Shown here in pieces: positions 1 to 8,947 of a stretch of 64,000 nucleotides of DNA. Location: positions 20,692 to 84,691 of the forward strand of contig DAINSK010000011.1 in assembly GCA_036741355.1 (NCBI GenBank), written 5' to 3'. The stretch comes from JBBRGK01 sp036741355. GTDB lineage: Bacteria > Chloroflexota > Dehalococcoidia > CAUJGQ01. Both the position numbers and the translations under genes were made by a program. Positions within the stretch are counted from its first letter, which is position 1. The number at the start of each line of letters is the position of its first letter. The notes beneath the pieces were generated by a model, which was not told where the DNA came from, searched no databases, and saw only the letters and a list, made by a program, of their open reading frames with translations.

Positions 1-173
1 AATTACTAAATGCCTGCTCGGGGCTGCATGCTTTCGCCGGCAATCGTGGGTCGCGTCCCTTGCCTGGCGCCATGGCGCGAGTGGGTGGAGGGTCTGGAGA
101 GGCATCACGGTGTGCCGCGCCGCCTTTTATGCCGCTATCACCGCGTCGCGGTGTTCGACCACCGGCTCGGGAG

Positions 174-1154
174 TCACGCCAGGTGTTGCGCAACGATCAC
201 GGCGCCAATAATCACCGCAAGCAGCGCAATGAAGCCAAGCGTCATACCGGCCGCCAATAGCAGCAACCGCTTATCGGCGTTGGGCACATCCTCCGCCGCC
301 TCGGGGCCGAAGTGGAAGTCGCCGGCACCCAGTTCCTGGTAGCGGTCGAGGTCCGCAATCAGCTCTGCCGCACTCTGGTAACGCTCGTCGGGATTGCGGC
401 GCATGCACTTCGCCACGATCCCGGCCAGGCCGGGTGGTACACCCGCCGGCAGGGTGTCTGCCTGGCCGTGGAGGTGCTGCCGCATGATCGCCAGCGGATC
501 AGCTGAGGGATCCGTGTAAGGTGCACGACCTTTGAGCAGCTCGTAGAGCATGATCCCCAGGGCGTAAATGTCCGTGCGGGCGTCGCCGCGCTTCCCCTGG
601 ATCTGCTCCGGCGCCATGTAGGCCGGCGTGCCGCTGGCGTTGCTCAACCAGCGCCAGGTCATGCGCCGCGCTCCCTCCATGAGCGCGATGCCGAAGTCGA
701 TGATCTTCACACTGCCATCCGCGGCGATCAGTACGTTCTCGGGCTTGAGGTCGCGGTGGCAGACATGCTGCTCGTGCATGTACTGCAGCCCGTCGGCGAC
801 CTGGCGGGCGATCGCGACCGCTTCGTCCACCGGCAGGCGGCCGCGCTCGCGCAGCAAGCGGTGCAGGGGCACGCCTTCGCTGTATTCGAGCACTAGGTAG
901 GGAGCCGACCGGTTCTCCGCTGCGTCGACGGCCCCCTGAATGTTGGGGTGGTGCAGCTTGCGGGTGATCGCAAGCTCTCGGCGGAAGTGCTCGAAGACGG
1001 TCGGGTCGCCCAGCAGGCTCTCGTCGGGCCATTTGAGCACCACCTGGCGGCCGTCGCGCAGGTCGCGCGCCAGGTAGGTCGAAGCAAAGCCGCCCTGCCC
1101 GAGCGACTCCAACAGCTCGTAGTGGTCGATCCGCTCACCTAGCTGGCGGGCCAT
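174..1154 (-). CDS. Serine/threonine protein kinase, C-terminal membrane anchor
   Basis: Hanks-type (PknB-like) kinase of 326 residues that should phosphorylate Ser/Thr on cytoplasmic partners. A glycine-rich loop (GQGGFAS, about 19-25), an ATP lysine in VVLK (about 41), the catalytic loop HRDLKPEN (about 133-140), DFG (about 153-155) and APE (YMAPEQ) are all present, so it should be active. A single hydrophobic helix lies at about 297-322 and only a few residues follow it. It therefore has no extracellular PASTA or other sensor domain, unlike PknB, and its input is unknown. The start has a GGGGA-like site just upstream. It is probably transcribed after the SanA-like gene upstream on the same strand. 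Confidence 0.93.
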   Translation of the reverse strand: MARQLGERIDHYELLESLGQGGFASTYLARDLRDGRQVVLKWPDESLLGDPTVFEHFRRELAITRKLHHPNIQGAVDAAENRSAPYLVLEYSEGVPLHRLLRERGRLPVDEAVAIARQVADGLQYMHEQHVCHRDLKPENVLIAADGSVKIIDFGIALMEGARRMTWRWLSNASGTPAYMAPEQIQGKRGDARTDIYALGIMLYELLKGRAPYTDPSADPLAIMRQHLHGQADTLPAGVPPGLAGIVAKCMRRNPDERYQSAAELIADLDRYQELGAGDFHFGPEAAEDVPNADKRLLLLAAGMTLGFIALLAVIIGAVIVAQHLA

Positions 1155-1232
1155 ACATCGTCCCCGACGCGACTTACTTTCATTCTACGGCTAGAGCCGT
1201 ATTCGGGCTGGACGAGCTTCCGCCGACGGAAT

Positions 1233-1829
1233 CTAGTGAAACAGCGATCGCCACCAGGCTTCGTCGAGCGACAGCAGTTCACGGGCGCGGATCTCCGGCT
1301 CGCCGGCATACGCCACGCGCGCGAATGAGAAACCGGTCGTGCGGATGCCCGCGTGCTGGCAGATAAAAAGCGCCCGCGGTAGGTGGTACGACTGGCTGAC
1401 GGCGACGGCGCTGTGGACGTGAAACTGGTTATGGGCGCGCACACAACTGTCGCTCGTGCGCAGCCCGCCGCGATCGAGAACGATCGCGGTGTCGGGCACA
1501 CCTTCAGCCCGCGCCTGTCGCGCCATTGCTCCGGGCTCGTCGTGTCCCGGCGTACGGCCGTCGCCGGAAAGGAGCAAACGTTGAACCTTACCGGCTCGGT
1601 AAAGCAGGACCGCCGCGTGGATGCGGTCGGCGAGAATCGGCGTCGGTGTGCCGTCGGGCTGTAGTCCCGCGCCAAAAACGAGCGCCACCTCCGCGGATGG
1701 TACGTCGGTAACGTTATCGTAGCGATCGCCCGACGTTCGCCAGTAGACCCACGACGCCGGGCCGATCAAGCACGCCAGTACGATGGCAACGGCCCACCCG
1801 AGGAGAAACAACGCCCGCTTCAGCTTCAT
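1233..1829 (-). CDS. SanA/YdcF-like DUF218 membrane protein
   Basis: DUF218 family protein of about 198 residues, related to SanA, a proposed envelope-integrity protein. An N-terminal hydrophobic helix (about 5-30) is followed by the family blocks: VFGAGL near 52, LLSGDG near 86, and SQSYHLPRAL in the C-terminal third. The methionine at 1829 (MKLKRALF) is preferred because it places the transmembrane helix at the N-terminus; a start at 1868 is possible. It is divergent from the secreted protein at 1943. The biochemical activity of this family is unsettled, so only an envelope role is suggested. Confidence 0.85.
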   Translation of the reverse strand: MKLKRALFLLGWAVAIVLACLIGPASWVYWRTSGDRYDNVTDVPSAEVALVFGAGLQPDGTPTPILADRIHAAVLLYRAGKVQRLLLSGDGRTPGHDEPGAMARQARAEGVPDTAIVLDRGGLRTSDSCVRAHNQFHVHSAVAVSQSYHLPRALFICQHAGIRTTGFSFARVAYAGEPEIRARELLSLDEAWWRSLFH

Positions 1830-1942
1830 CCGGCGCTCCGGCCCGAACCCTGGCTCACGGATACCCACCTCCGCGCATTCAACATGGTACTATCGGCAGG
1901 CAACGGTGTTCACAGGGCAATCCGTATGCGATGGGGAGGCTA

Positions 1943-3550
1943 ATGCTGGACTCGAGACGTCTTCTCAAAAACCTCGCCGGCCGGTACGCGTGGCTCGCAG
2001 CCGGGCTGGTCGGGCTGAGCGCCCTTTCCGTCGCCGGCCGGGGCGGACCCACGAGCCCCGTCAGGGCGCAGGTAGACACGGTGCATTACGCCGCCGGCTG
2101 GAACCTGGTAGCGGTGCCCACCGCAACATTGCTCGAAAAGGCAACCGGGCCACAGTACGCCTTCGGCCCGGGGGGCGACGGTTACGAAGCCGTCGGTCCC
2201 GGCGAGGTTATCGGCGGCCGGGCAGTGTGGGCATACTTTCCCCAGGATACCGACATCACCGTCGGGCACTCCGCCGCCGAATTCAGCCGCGTGGTTGCGC
2301 CTGCCGACCACTGGGTCCTGATCGGAAACCCGAGTACTTCGGAGAAGCTGCCGCTCAACGGCACCGATGAGGCCCTTGCCTACGACGTCGTCGCTGGCTA
2401 TCACGATGTCAGCGAGTTGCAACCAGGCCAGGGCGCCTGGGTCATGAGTCACGTTGGCGGCGACATCTCGCTGGGTAAAGCGCCCTCTGGGCCGCAGGCC
2501 GATGAGATCCGACGGCTGCAAACGCTGATGACGGACGCGCCAACCGACCGTGGTAACTTCGACGTTCTGGGCGCGGTGGCCGCCGAATTGGTAAACGAAC
2601 GCCAGTACAGCCAGGTGCAGTCTGCCATGGACGACCTGCGCGCCGCCGAACAGGACGGACTGCGCAAGCAGGGGAGCGGCGCCTTCCCGTCATTGAGCTC
2701 GTTGCAGCGTGACAGCGCGGTAGGAGTACGAGAGGACCTGGCGCTCGCGCGGGACGCACTGCAGGCGGGCGACTTTGACCATGCCGACCGGGCAATTGAG
2801 GCCGCCAAGCGGTCGGCCCAGGCGGCGCAGGATGATGGCGTTGCGATTGCGCGGGGCCAGGGAAGCGCTCATTCCGCAGTATTCACGAGCGTGCGCCAGC
2901 AGTCTCCGGACGCGCTGGCGGCGTTCGGCGCCCTTGTGCGCTCGGCATTCTTTTCTACAAGCCTGGGCGCACCCCCAGCCGACCCATTCTGGAACGTCGC
3001 GACAGCCGTGCTGACTGGCCGTCCGCTGCCGCCCCCGGCAGGTGGAGGAACAAGCTCGTCACCGGACTCCGGCACCTGCCCCGCCAGCGCGTGCACCTTC
3101 AGCGGCGACGGGACCGCCGATCTGGCGCTGACCAGCGGCAGAAATGACATTGCTTGGAATGCCAAATTCACGTTTCAATTCTCGATATCGGGGGGTACGG
3201 TCAGCGGACAGGGACAGCAAAGCACGGTCTTAACGTTTATGATCCCGCAGGATCTGCCAGGCGGTTGCAACTTTCCACCCTCGTCAGGGCCAATCACGGT
3301 CAGCGGCACGCTGACGGGGACCACCCTGCGCCTGAGTTTCCGTAGCGCCGGCGGCGGCGTGACGACTGTGAGCTGCTTTGGCCAGTCGATTCCGACCGCT
3401 GACTTCCTGGCCACCGACGCCGTTTTTGACCCCGTGAACGTGGAGGCAAGGGACGGCGCCACCGGTACGGGGCAACTGCTTCCGCGGTTTACTCAGGTCT
3501 TTACGGGTAGCATGAAGGTGACCATTCACGCCGCCCAATCGGGGAGATAG
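1943..3550 (+). CDS. Secreted protein of unknown function
   Basis: A 535-residue protein with a signal peptide: a basic start (MLDSRRLLKN), a hydrophobic core (about 16-32) and an Ala-x-Ala-like cleavage area before residue 50. The ATG at 1943 is chosen over the one at 1931 because GGGGAGG lies 4 bases before it. The early mature part has the WNLVAVP-type block found in some extracellular proteins, the middle (about 190-300) is helical and charged, and the last 150 residues are a Ser/Thr/Gly-rich beta-type region starting after a proline-rich linker (about 357-370). Cysteines near that linker (GTCPASACTF) could form a disulfide. No family was recognised. Confidence 0.75.
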   Translation: MLDSRRLLKNLAGRYAWLAAGLVGLSALSVAGRGGPTSPVRAQVDTVHYAAGWNLVAVPTATLLEKATGPQYAFGPGGDGYEAVGPGEVIGGRAVWAYFPQDTDITVGHSAAEFSRVVAPADHWVLIGNPSTSEKLPLNGTDEALAYDVVAGYHDVSELQPGQGAWVMSHVGGDISLGKAPSGPQADEIRRLQTLMTDAPTDRGNFDVLGAVAAELVNERQYSQVQSAMDDLRAAEQDGLRKQGSGAFPSLSSLQRDSAVGVREDLALARDALQAGDFDHADRAIEAAKRSAQAAQDDGVAIARGQGSAHSAVFTSVRQQSPDALAAFGALVRSAFFSTSLGAPPADPFWNVATAVLTGRPLPPPAGGGTSSSPDSGTCPASACTFSGDGTADLALTSGRNDIAWNAKFTFQFSISGGTVSGQGQQSTVLTFMIPQDLPGGCNFPPSSGPITVSGTLTGTTLRLSFRSAGGGVTTVSCFGQSIPTADFLATDAVFDPVNVEARDGATGTGQLLPRFTQVFTGSMKVTIHAAQSGR

Positions 3551-3874
3551 GCACGGCGGTGGAATAACCACCCTGCCTGGTTCGGGGATGAGCAGTCGCG
3601 GAACGGCGGAGAAGAGGCCGGCGATGCCTGAGGGGGTCCGCGTTCTCGGTAAACCAGCCCTGGACACCCACCCGCCCACTTCGACGACGCCGTCTCCGCA
3701 CTGGAACCTGGAGCGCCCCTGGCTGCCGTGTAGGGACGGCCTGGAGCGTTCCGTTCTCACGTATGTTCCGCGAGCTGGCCCGCAATCCCACCGCCATAGC
3801 TCCCTCTTTCCCCTAGAATTGAGGGAAAGAGGGCCGGGGAGTTAGGGGGCGCCCCCGACTGCCCACTGCCGAAA
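3551..3874. other. Intergenic stretch with repeat fragments
   Basis: There is no convincing gene here. The stretch ends with a partial GGGGAGAGG-family palindrome (about 3801-3848, CCCTCTTTCCCCTAG...GAGGGAAAGAGGG) and two ACTGCC heptamers (3857-3870) just before the OsmC-like gene's stop codon. The hairpin could serve as a terminator for the two converging genes. Confidence 0.6.
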
Positions 3875-4348
3875 TTAGGAAGCCTCAAACTCCTCGATCT
3901 CCGCGTCGAAGGTAATGCGAATCGCGTCTTTGACGCTCTGGTGCGCCGGGCAGCCCTCCGGATGGACTCGAAGCGCCCGCTCAGCTTCTTCGCGCGTTCC
4001 GTGGGGGATCACCAGTTTGTAATGAACGGCGATCTCGGTGATGCGGATCGTGTGGCCGATTCCCTCGATCTTGCCCTCGACGTTTGCCTCGTAGCGTGAG
4101 CGATCGAACTTCACTTTGCGCGCTGACAGCGCGCCGGCAAGTGTGCCGTACATTCAGCCCGCGACGGCGGCTACGATGTGGTCCAGCGTCGAGGCGATTG
4201 GCGGGCCTTCCCTGGCGCCGTAGTATTCGCGCAGCTTGCCCTGCACCCCGTATACGACCGGCTCGGGCACATCGCCGAGGTAAGCGTTACGAAGCCCATC
4301 CTTGTAGACCAGGCGGCTGCGTGACATGTATTCGAACGGCTCTGCCAC
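3875..4348 (-). CDS. OsmC-like peroxidase, probable selenoprotein (in-frame TGA = Sec65)
   Basis: OsmC/Ohr-family thiol peroxidase, which would reduce organic hydroperoxides in the cytoplasm. Two open halves, 4154-4348 (64 residues plus TGA) and 3875-4153 (92 residues), are in the same frame with only one TGA (4154-4156) between them. Read through, the product is 157 residues, normal for the family. The TGA sits in IVAAVAG-U-MYGTLAGAL, exactly where OsmC proteins carry the peroxidatic cysteine. The second family cysteine is intact in EGCPAHQSV (about 133). A 6-bp hairpin with a 5-base loop begins 20 bases after the TGA. A good AAAAGGAGG precedes the start. Reading TGA as selenocysteine is an inference; a nonsense mutation is the alternative, but the sequence beyond the TGA is well conserved. 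Confidence 0.82.
4118..4134 (-). promoter_or_regulatory. SECIS-like hairpin of the OsmC-like gene
   Basis: On the minus strand GCGCGC-TGTCA-GCGCGC forms a 6-bp stem with a 5-base loop that has G in its second position. The stem starts 20 bases after the TGA and the loop lies 26-30 bases after it, inside the range known for bacterial selenocysteine insertion elements. The sequence also codes for protein, as bacterial SECIS elements do. Confidence 0.6.
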
Positions 4349-4636
4349 GGGTATCCTCCTTTTGAAGTCTACCCCTACGCCTAACGGGGGGTACTGGTAC
4401 CCCTACGCCTAAGCGCGCAGCCGGGTACTGGTCCGACGGTTATCGGGGGCTAGCCCCCGTTCACACCAGCATAGCTGGTCTAGTTCATGCCCCTGGAGCA
4501 ATGCTCCTTGGCTGCTGGTCCGGCTTCTGCCTGACTAACGCCACACCCCGCCTACTGCCTCCGGGTTTGGCTGCCAACTCGCGACGGTCATCGGGGCGTC
4601 CCCTGCGACTGCCGACTGCCGACTGCCTACTGCCCG
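4349..4636. repeat. Intergenic repeats and three hairpins
   Basis: No gene is seen. The stretch contains a 44-bp repeat unit (4398-4441) found again at 43896-43939 with one mismatch, three successive short palindromes (4444-4459, 4465-4479, 4495-4507), and four ACTGCC-type heptamers in tandem (4607-4634) that end just before the coaX stop codon. The palindromes may form a terminator for coaX, which is transcribed into this stretch. Confidence 0.7.
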
Positions 4637-5401
4637 CTATCGGTTCATTTCATGGACCAGGCGCAGACCGATCAGCGTCAGGTTGGTGTTCACGACCCCG
4701 ATCACCGACGTCTCGCGGGCGATGGCGGGCGCGTAGCCGCCGGTGGCGACGACTTTGGCGCCGCCACCAAGCTCGCGTTGAAAGCGGTCGATGATCCCTT
4801 CCACCAGCCCCACGTATCCGAACATGATGCCCGACTGCAGCGCGTGAACGGTATTCTTCCCGATCGCGGATTTCGGCTTCTCCAGCTCGACGTGGTACAG
4901 CTTAGACGCCTTGCTGAACAGCGCCTCGGCGGCGATGCCGATACCCGGTGCGATGGCGCCGCCGATATAGTCGCCCTCCGGCGAAATGGCGTCAAACACG
5001 GTAGCGGTGCCCGCGTCCACCACGATCAGCGGCGGACCGTAGAGCTTGATCGCCGCTACCGCGTCTACGACCCTGTCAGCGCCCACGTCACGCGGGTTGT
5101 CGTAAAGGATGCGTAGCCCCGTGCGTACGCCACTGCCAACTACCAGCGGATTGGTCTGAAAGTAGCGCCTCGTTAGTTCAATGAACGTCGGCGTCAGCGA
5201 CGGCACGGTGCTGCCTAGCACACAATCGCGTACCTCGGTCGGCTCGATGTCGCAGGTGCGCAGCAGACCCAGCATCAAGATGGCGTACTCGTCGGGCAGT
5301 CGCTCCGCATCGGTGCCCAGCCGCCAACTCGCGCGCAGCTCTTCGCCGTTGAACACGCCGAAGTGGATGCTCGTGTTGTTGATGTCGATCGCCAGCAGCA
5401 T
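4637..5401 (-). CDS. coaX: Type III pantothenate kinase
   Basis: CoaX phosphorylates pantothenate in the first step of coenzyme A synthesis. The 254-residue length is typical. The N-terminal phosphate-binding motif reads DINNTSIHFG (family form D-x-GNT), a mid-protein GADR block follows, and the ASKHA-fold DAGTATVFD motif lies near residue 130. CoaX enzymes usually need a monovalent cation and are not inhibited by CoA. The gene stands alone between repeats and the ornithine cyclodeaminase family gene. Confidence 0.95.
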   Translation of the reverse strand: MLLAIDINNTSIHFGVFNGEELRASWRLGTDAERLPDEYAILMLGLLRTCDIEPTEVRDCVLGSTVPSLTPTFIELTRRYFQTNPLVVGSGVRTGLRILYDNPRDVGADRVVDAVAAIKLYGPPLIVVDAGTATVFDAISPEGDYIGGAIAPGIGIAAEALFSKASKLYHVELEKPKSAIGKNTVHALQSGIMFGYVGLVEGIIDRFQRELGGGAKVVATGGYAPAIARETSVIGVVNTNLTLIGLRLVHEMNR

Positions 5402-5453
5402 CGCCGGGTACCGTCTCCCTGTGTGGCGCTCATTCTACAGGTTACAAGCGGAT

Positions 5454-6551
5454 TTACAGCTTCACCCGTGTTCCGGCCCCCATCGCGGTCGCGCGGTCGA
5501 GGGCCAGGCGGGCGGCCGCGAGATCCTGAACGGCCAGGCCGAGCGACTTATACAGTGTGATCTGGTCCGCCGATGTGCGCCCTGGTTTACGATCTGCCAG
5601 CAGCTCTCCCAACTCCGCGTACACGTGATCGGCCGTGATAACTCCCTCTTTGAGCGGAATCAGAATGTCTCCGGCCTCTGCCAACGCTCCTGTTCGGGAA
5701 TCGACCACCACCAGGGCGTCGCGTACGCTCTCCGAGTCCAGTTCCCGCGCCCCGGGGGTGGAGGAGCCCACCGCCACGACGTGTACGCCCGGGCTGAGCC
5801 ACGAATGCTGCAGTACGGGCGTTGCCGAATTGGTGGCCGTCACGACCACTCCCGCGCCGGCAACGGCCTGCTCAGCGTCTTCGACCGCACGCACCGGAAA
5901 CGGGAGATGCGGCGCCACCGACTCGGCAAGCGCCCGCGCCTTCGTGAGGTCGCGCGAATGAACGCGCGCCTCGCGGAACGGACGGATTCCGGCCAGCGCC
6001 CAGAGGTGCGCCCGAGCCTGCACCCCCGAGCCGATCACCGCTAGCACCGAGGCGTCCCGACGCGCAAGCAGATCGACTGAAACTGCCGATACTGCCGCCG
6101 TGCGCGCCGTCGTGATGAAGGTGCCGTCCATCACCGCCAGCGGCCGCGCCGTCTCCGCGTCGAACAGCACTACCAGCCCACAATGCGACTCCAGGCCCCG
6201 GCTGGTGTTGTCCGGATACACCGATACCAGCTTCGCCCCCAGCACTTCTCGCGATTCGACCCTTGCTTCTCCCGCAGCTGGTTCCCGTTCACTCCCGCCT
6301 TGCTCATGCAGAGAAGGAAGGGGACCGGCGCTCTCACTCAAATATCCGGGCATGGAAGCAAGGATCCGCAGCCGTTCTCCTGGCAGCGCCATGACCGTCC
6401 GCAACGGTACGACGGCGCCGCCGGTCGAATACGACCGCATTGCATCCGTCATCGCGGCGATCAGCGCGTCACGGTCCAGCAGCCGTGCCAGCTCGGCGCC
6501 GGAGAGCAGCAGTACGTCCGAGGGTTCCGCTTCCGGCCAGATCGATCCCAT
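5454..6551 (-). CDS. Ornithine cyclodeaminase/mu-crystallin family protein
   Basis: NAD(P)-dependent enzyme of about 365 residues. The family includes ornithine cyclodeaminase, alanine dehydrogenase and ketimine reductases, so the substrate is uncertain. The Rossmann part carries VIGSGVQARAHLWAL, and PGVHVVAVGSSTPGARELD is the usual family signature. The start at 6551 (MGSIWPEA) has GGAGG 6-7 bases upstream; the frame stays open upstream but that part looks non-coding. It is divergent from the HAD hydrolase and the two share a short promoter region. An inserted Ser/Glu/Gly-rich stretch lies around residues 85-110. Confidence 0.88.
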   Translation of the reverse strand: MGSIWPEAEPSDVLLLSGAELARLLDRDALIAAMTDAMRSYSTGGAVVPLRTVMALPGERLRILASMPGYLSESAGPLPSLHEQGGSEREPAAGEARVESREVLGAKLVSVYPDNTSRGLESHCGLVVLFDAETARPLAVMDGTFITTARTAAVSAVSVDLLARRDASVLAVIGSGVQARAHLWALAGIRPFREARVHSRDLTKARALAESVAPHLPFPVRAVEDAEQAVAGAGVVVTATNSATPVLQHSWLSPGVHVVAVGSSTPGARELDSESVRDALVVVDSRTGALAEAGDILIPLKEGVITADHVYAELGELLADRKPGRTSADQITLYKSLGLAVQDLAAARLALDRATAMGAGTRVKL

Positions 6552-6628
6552 CTCGCACCTCCGTATTGCCGATATAGTAGAGCCTGGCGCGGAACGTGAC
6601 GCGGGAGAAGCACCTGACAGCATCGATG

Positions 6629-7351
6629 ATGGCAGTACTGCTCGACGTCGGCGGCACCATCTGGCCCGATGCATGGCCGTCGCAGGGACTGGACGATCCC
6701 CCACGGGTGGCCCGGCTGCAGCGAGTTCTGCCGGAATTGACCGCCGCAACCGCGAACGGCCTGGTAGAAGCCCTCAGGCGCGCCCTCGTTCCCTTCGAGG
6801 GCGCGCTGCTGCAAGATACGGACGCCGCGATCGCTGAAGGGATGCGGCGATCAGGCCTGCCGAACCAGCCCGGGTTGGTCATCCATGTTCGTCGGGCGAT
6901 GTGCGTGCCCGCGGCGGGGCGCATCGACCTGTTTCCCGGCGCGCGGGCGCTCTTGAAGCGCATCCGCGAGTTGGGAATGACCTGCGCGGTCGTGTCGAAT
7001 GCCGGCGTACGCGACTGCGACGACTATCGCCGGGACTTCACCGACCTCGGGATTAGTGGCGAGATCGACGCGATCGTCACGTCCGTCGAAACGGGATACC
7101 GCAAGCCACATCCGAAGATCTTTGAAGCCGCGCTCGTAGCAGCCGGCTGCCCGGCCGCCCACTGCGTGATGATCGGTAACTCGGAGCGCAACGACGTCGC
7201 GCCCGCGCTCGCTCTCGGAATGCGCGCCGTTCGGGTGGCGATCGAAGAGGACCAACCAGCAGAAAGCGCCGCGCACGCCGTCGCCACTTCCCTGGACCAG
7301 ATAACTGCGCTGCTCACTGAGTGGGCGATCGCGGCCGCGTCCGGAGGCTGA
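6629..7351 (+). CDS. HAD-superfamily hydrolase
   Basis: A phosphatase or dehalogenase of about 240 residues. Motif I is degenerate: LLDVGGTIW keeps the first Asp of DxDGT-type motifs but has Gly at the second Asp position, as in several HAD subfamilies. Motif II (VVSNAG), the lysine in TGYRKPHPKIF and a motif III acidic region (MIGNSERNDVAPA) are present. The ATG at 6629 (MAVLLDVGG) is preferred as motif I normally starts within a few residues; GTG at 6596 and ATG at 6626 are also in frame. Substrate unknown. Confidence 0.85.
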   Translation: MAVLLDVGGTIWPDAWPSQGLDDPPRVARLQRVLPELTAATANGLVEALRRALVPFEGALLQDTDAAIAEGMRRSGLPNQPGLVIHVRRAMCVPAAGRIDLFPGARALLKRIRELGMTCAVVSNAGVRDCDDYRRDFTDLGISGEIDAIVTSVETGYRKPHPKIFEAALVAAGCPAAHCVMIGNSERNDVAPALALGMRAVRVAIEEDQPAESAAHAVATSLDQITALLTEWAIAAASGG

Positions 7352-7369
7352 ACCGTTCCCAAATCTGCA

Positions 7370-7560
7370 TCACTCTTTGGCGATCATCACCTCGGTCGCT
7401 TTGACGATCACGGTCACCTGGTCGCCCTGTCCGCACCTACAAACTGATTGCGTGCGCTGATCGGTATTGCGGCTCTTCGCTGTCGTATTGCACCAAGCGT
7501 ACTTCAGCGCCGTCGACCCCCGCCCAATCAGATCCGTCCCGCCGAACCTGTGCATGGCAG
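7370..7560 (-). pseudogene. Remnant of a Mop/TOBE molybdate-binding domain protein
   Basis: The last 20 residues of a 61-codon frame (GDQVTVIVKATEVMIAKE) match the very conserved C-terminus of single TOBE (Mop) domains, which bind molybdate. The first 40 residues in this frame do not look like TOBE. In the neighbouring frame GAEVRLVQYDSEE resembles the expected upstream beta strand, so a frameshift is likely. I read it as a decayed gene. Confidence 0.5.
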
Positions 7561-7642
7561 ACGCGCATGTCCACGCCTGTGAACCGAGCTAAGTGGTCCG
7601 CATGTCAGAATAGTAGCTGTTGAAGCCGCAGCGGAGGTTCGC

Positions 7643-8182
7643 ATGAACGGCGTCGTGTCGTTACTCGACGACGAGCACGACGGGCTCGTCAGGCAGATCT
7701 GGTCGGATCTGGAAGAGAGGCTCGGCCTGCGCGGCGTGTACGTCACACCGTACCCGCACTTTTCGTATCACGTCGCGCGAAGCTACGACTTCGAGGCGCT
7801 GGCGCCCGCATTGCGGCGCACCACCGCATCCAGGAAACCGTTTACGGTCACCACCGGGGGTCTGGGAATATTCACGGGGCCATCGCCCGTGCTGTATGTG
7901 CCTGTGGTCCGGTCGCCGGAATTGACCTGCTTCCACCAGGCCCTCTGGCAGGAGATTTCGCGAACCGCGACCGGCAGTGATACCTACTATGCGCCGGAGC
8001 GCTGGCTGCCGCACGTTACGCTCGGTTTCGCTGACCTGGACGGTCATCTTTTGGCCGAGGCAGTGCGCATGCTCGGGACCGGGAACTTCAACTGGGAGAT
8101 TTCAGTCAACAACGTCGCGGTGATCCGCGACACCGGCAAGCAACAGGAGCTTCGCGAGCGCTTCGACTTCGGCGCGGCCTAG
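7643..8182 (+). CDS. 2'-5' RNA ligase family (2H phosphoesterase)
   Basis: A 179-residue protein of the 2H superfamily, which hydrolyses cyclic phosphodiesters or ligates RNA ends. The two H-x-T/S motifs are PHFSYH (about residue 40) and PHVTLG (about 130), which together form the active site. The start has AGCGGAGG about 8 bases upstream. It stands alone; the substrate cannot be inferred. Confidence 0.85.
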   Translation: MNGVVSLLDDEHDGLVRQIWSDLEERLGLRGVYVTPYPHFSYHVARSYDFEALAPALRRTTASRKPFTVTTGGLGIFTGPSPVLYVPVVRSPELTCFHQALWQEISRTATGSDTYYAPERWLPHVTLGFADLDGHLLAEAVRMLGTGNFNWEISVNNVAVIRDTGKQQELRERFDFGAA

Positions 8183-8259
8183 CACGTCCGGGTCAACGTC
8201 CGATCCGGCGTCGCTCGAGCGAGGACTATAGTTGAAAGAGCACAATCGGGGAGACGCTC

Positions 8260-8586
8260 GTGTTTGTCGCCATGAATAACTTCAAGATCGCCCCGGGCCG
8301 TGAGGCCGACTTCGAACGCCAGTGGCGCGAGCGCGATTCTTACCTGAAAGACGTGCCCGGCGTCGTCCAGTTCTCGCTGCTGAAGGGCGAAGACCAGGGC
8401 GAGTACGTCAGCCACACGATTTGGGAGAGCCGCGATGCCTTCGTCGCCTGGACGCGGTCGCCGTCGTTCATCGCCGCGCACCGCCAGGGCTCCGTCGCGG
8501 GCGTCGTGCAAGGCCCGCCCCACCTGAAGATCTACGATTCGATCATCGTCGAACAGTACGGCACTCTCGCCGGCAGCGGCTCCTAA
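8260..8586 (+). CDS. Antibiotic biosynthesis/heme-degrading monooxygenase family protein
   Basis: ABM-fold protein of 108 residues, the size of IsdG/HmoA heme oxygenases. It begins FVAMNNFKIAPG with the Asn-rich first strand, has a Trp in HTIWESRDAF and a His in FIAAHRQG, the pattern of IsdG-like heme binding. These residues suggest heme degradation, but a general quinol-type monooxygenase role cannot be ruled out. The GTG at 8260 is preceded by GGGGAGACG. A strong hairpin follows the gene. Confidence 0.82.
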   Translation: MFVAMNNFKIAPGREADFERQWRERDSYLKDVPGVVQFSLLKGEDQGEYVSHTIWESRDAFVAWTRSPSFIAAHRQGSVAGVVQGPPHLKIYDSIIVEQYGTLAGSGS

Positions 8587-8620
8587 GCGACTCTGCGCGA
8601 AATGGGATTTGCGCCAGACA

Positions 8621-8656
8621 GTCTAAAGGGAGGCGTAGCCACGCCTCCCTTTAGAC
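8621..8656. terminator. Bidirectional hairpin terminator
   Basis: A perfect 16-bp inverted repeat (GTCTAAAGGGAGGCGT and its complement) with a 4-base loop (AGCC) between two converging genes. T-rich bases sit within the arms on both strands, so it can end transcripts from either side. Confidence 0.8.
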
Positions 8657-8704
8657 CAGAGAAGGAGAGAGCATAATTAGTATCGAATCCGTACGTCCGC
8701 GGAT

Positions 8705-8947
8705 TTAGCGCAACGCAGATTGAAGCCGGTCTGACTCGCTCTCGCGGAGTTGCGCAGCCTCTTCGGCCGAGAACACCTTACCGCAACCCCCACACAGAAA
8801 TCCCGTGGCGCGATCGAGGTGGCCAATATCTTCCGCGCTATCCCAGCGCGGTGTCATCGTCGTATGCGGGCAGGAGTTGAGGTTGGCCATTTCGGGCTGA
8901 GCCTCTTCTCGGACCTCGTGCCTGCCAAACAGCTTACCCAGTCCCAT
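8705..8947 (-). CDS. Small zinc-ribbon protein
   Basis: An 80-residue protein starting at 8947 (MGLGKLFGRHE), which has GGAGG 6 bases upstream. A metal site is suggested by NSCPHTTM in the first half and FLCGGCGKVF in the second, separated by about 30 residues. The C-terminus is a charged helix. No specific family recognised. Confidence 0.75.
   Translation of the reverse strand: MGLGKLFGRHEVREEAQPEMANLNSCPHTTMTPRWDSAEDIGHLDRATGFLCGGCGKVFSAEEAAQLRESESDRLQSALR

Noticed and set aside
4607..4634. Tandem heptamers as a CRISPR array
   Set aside because: Units of 7 bp without spacers do not fit CRISPR repeats, and no cas genes are present.
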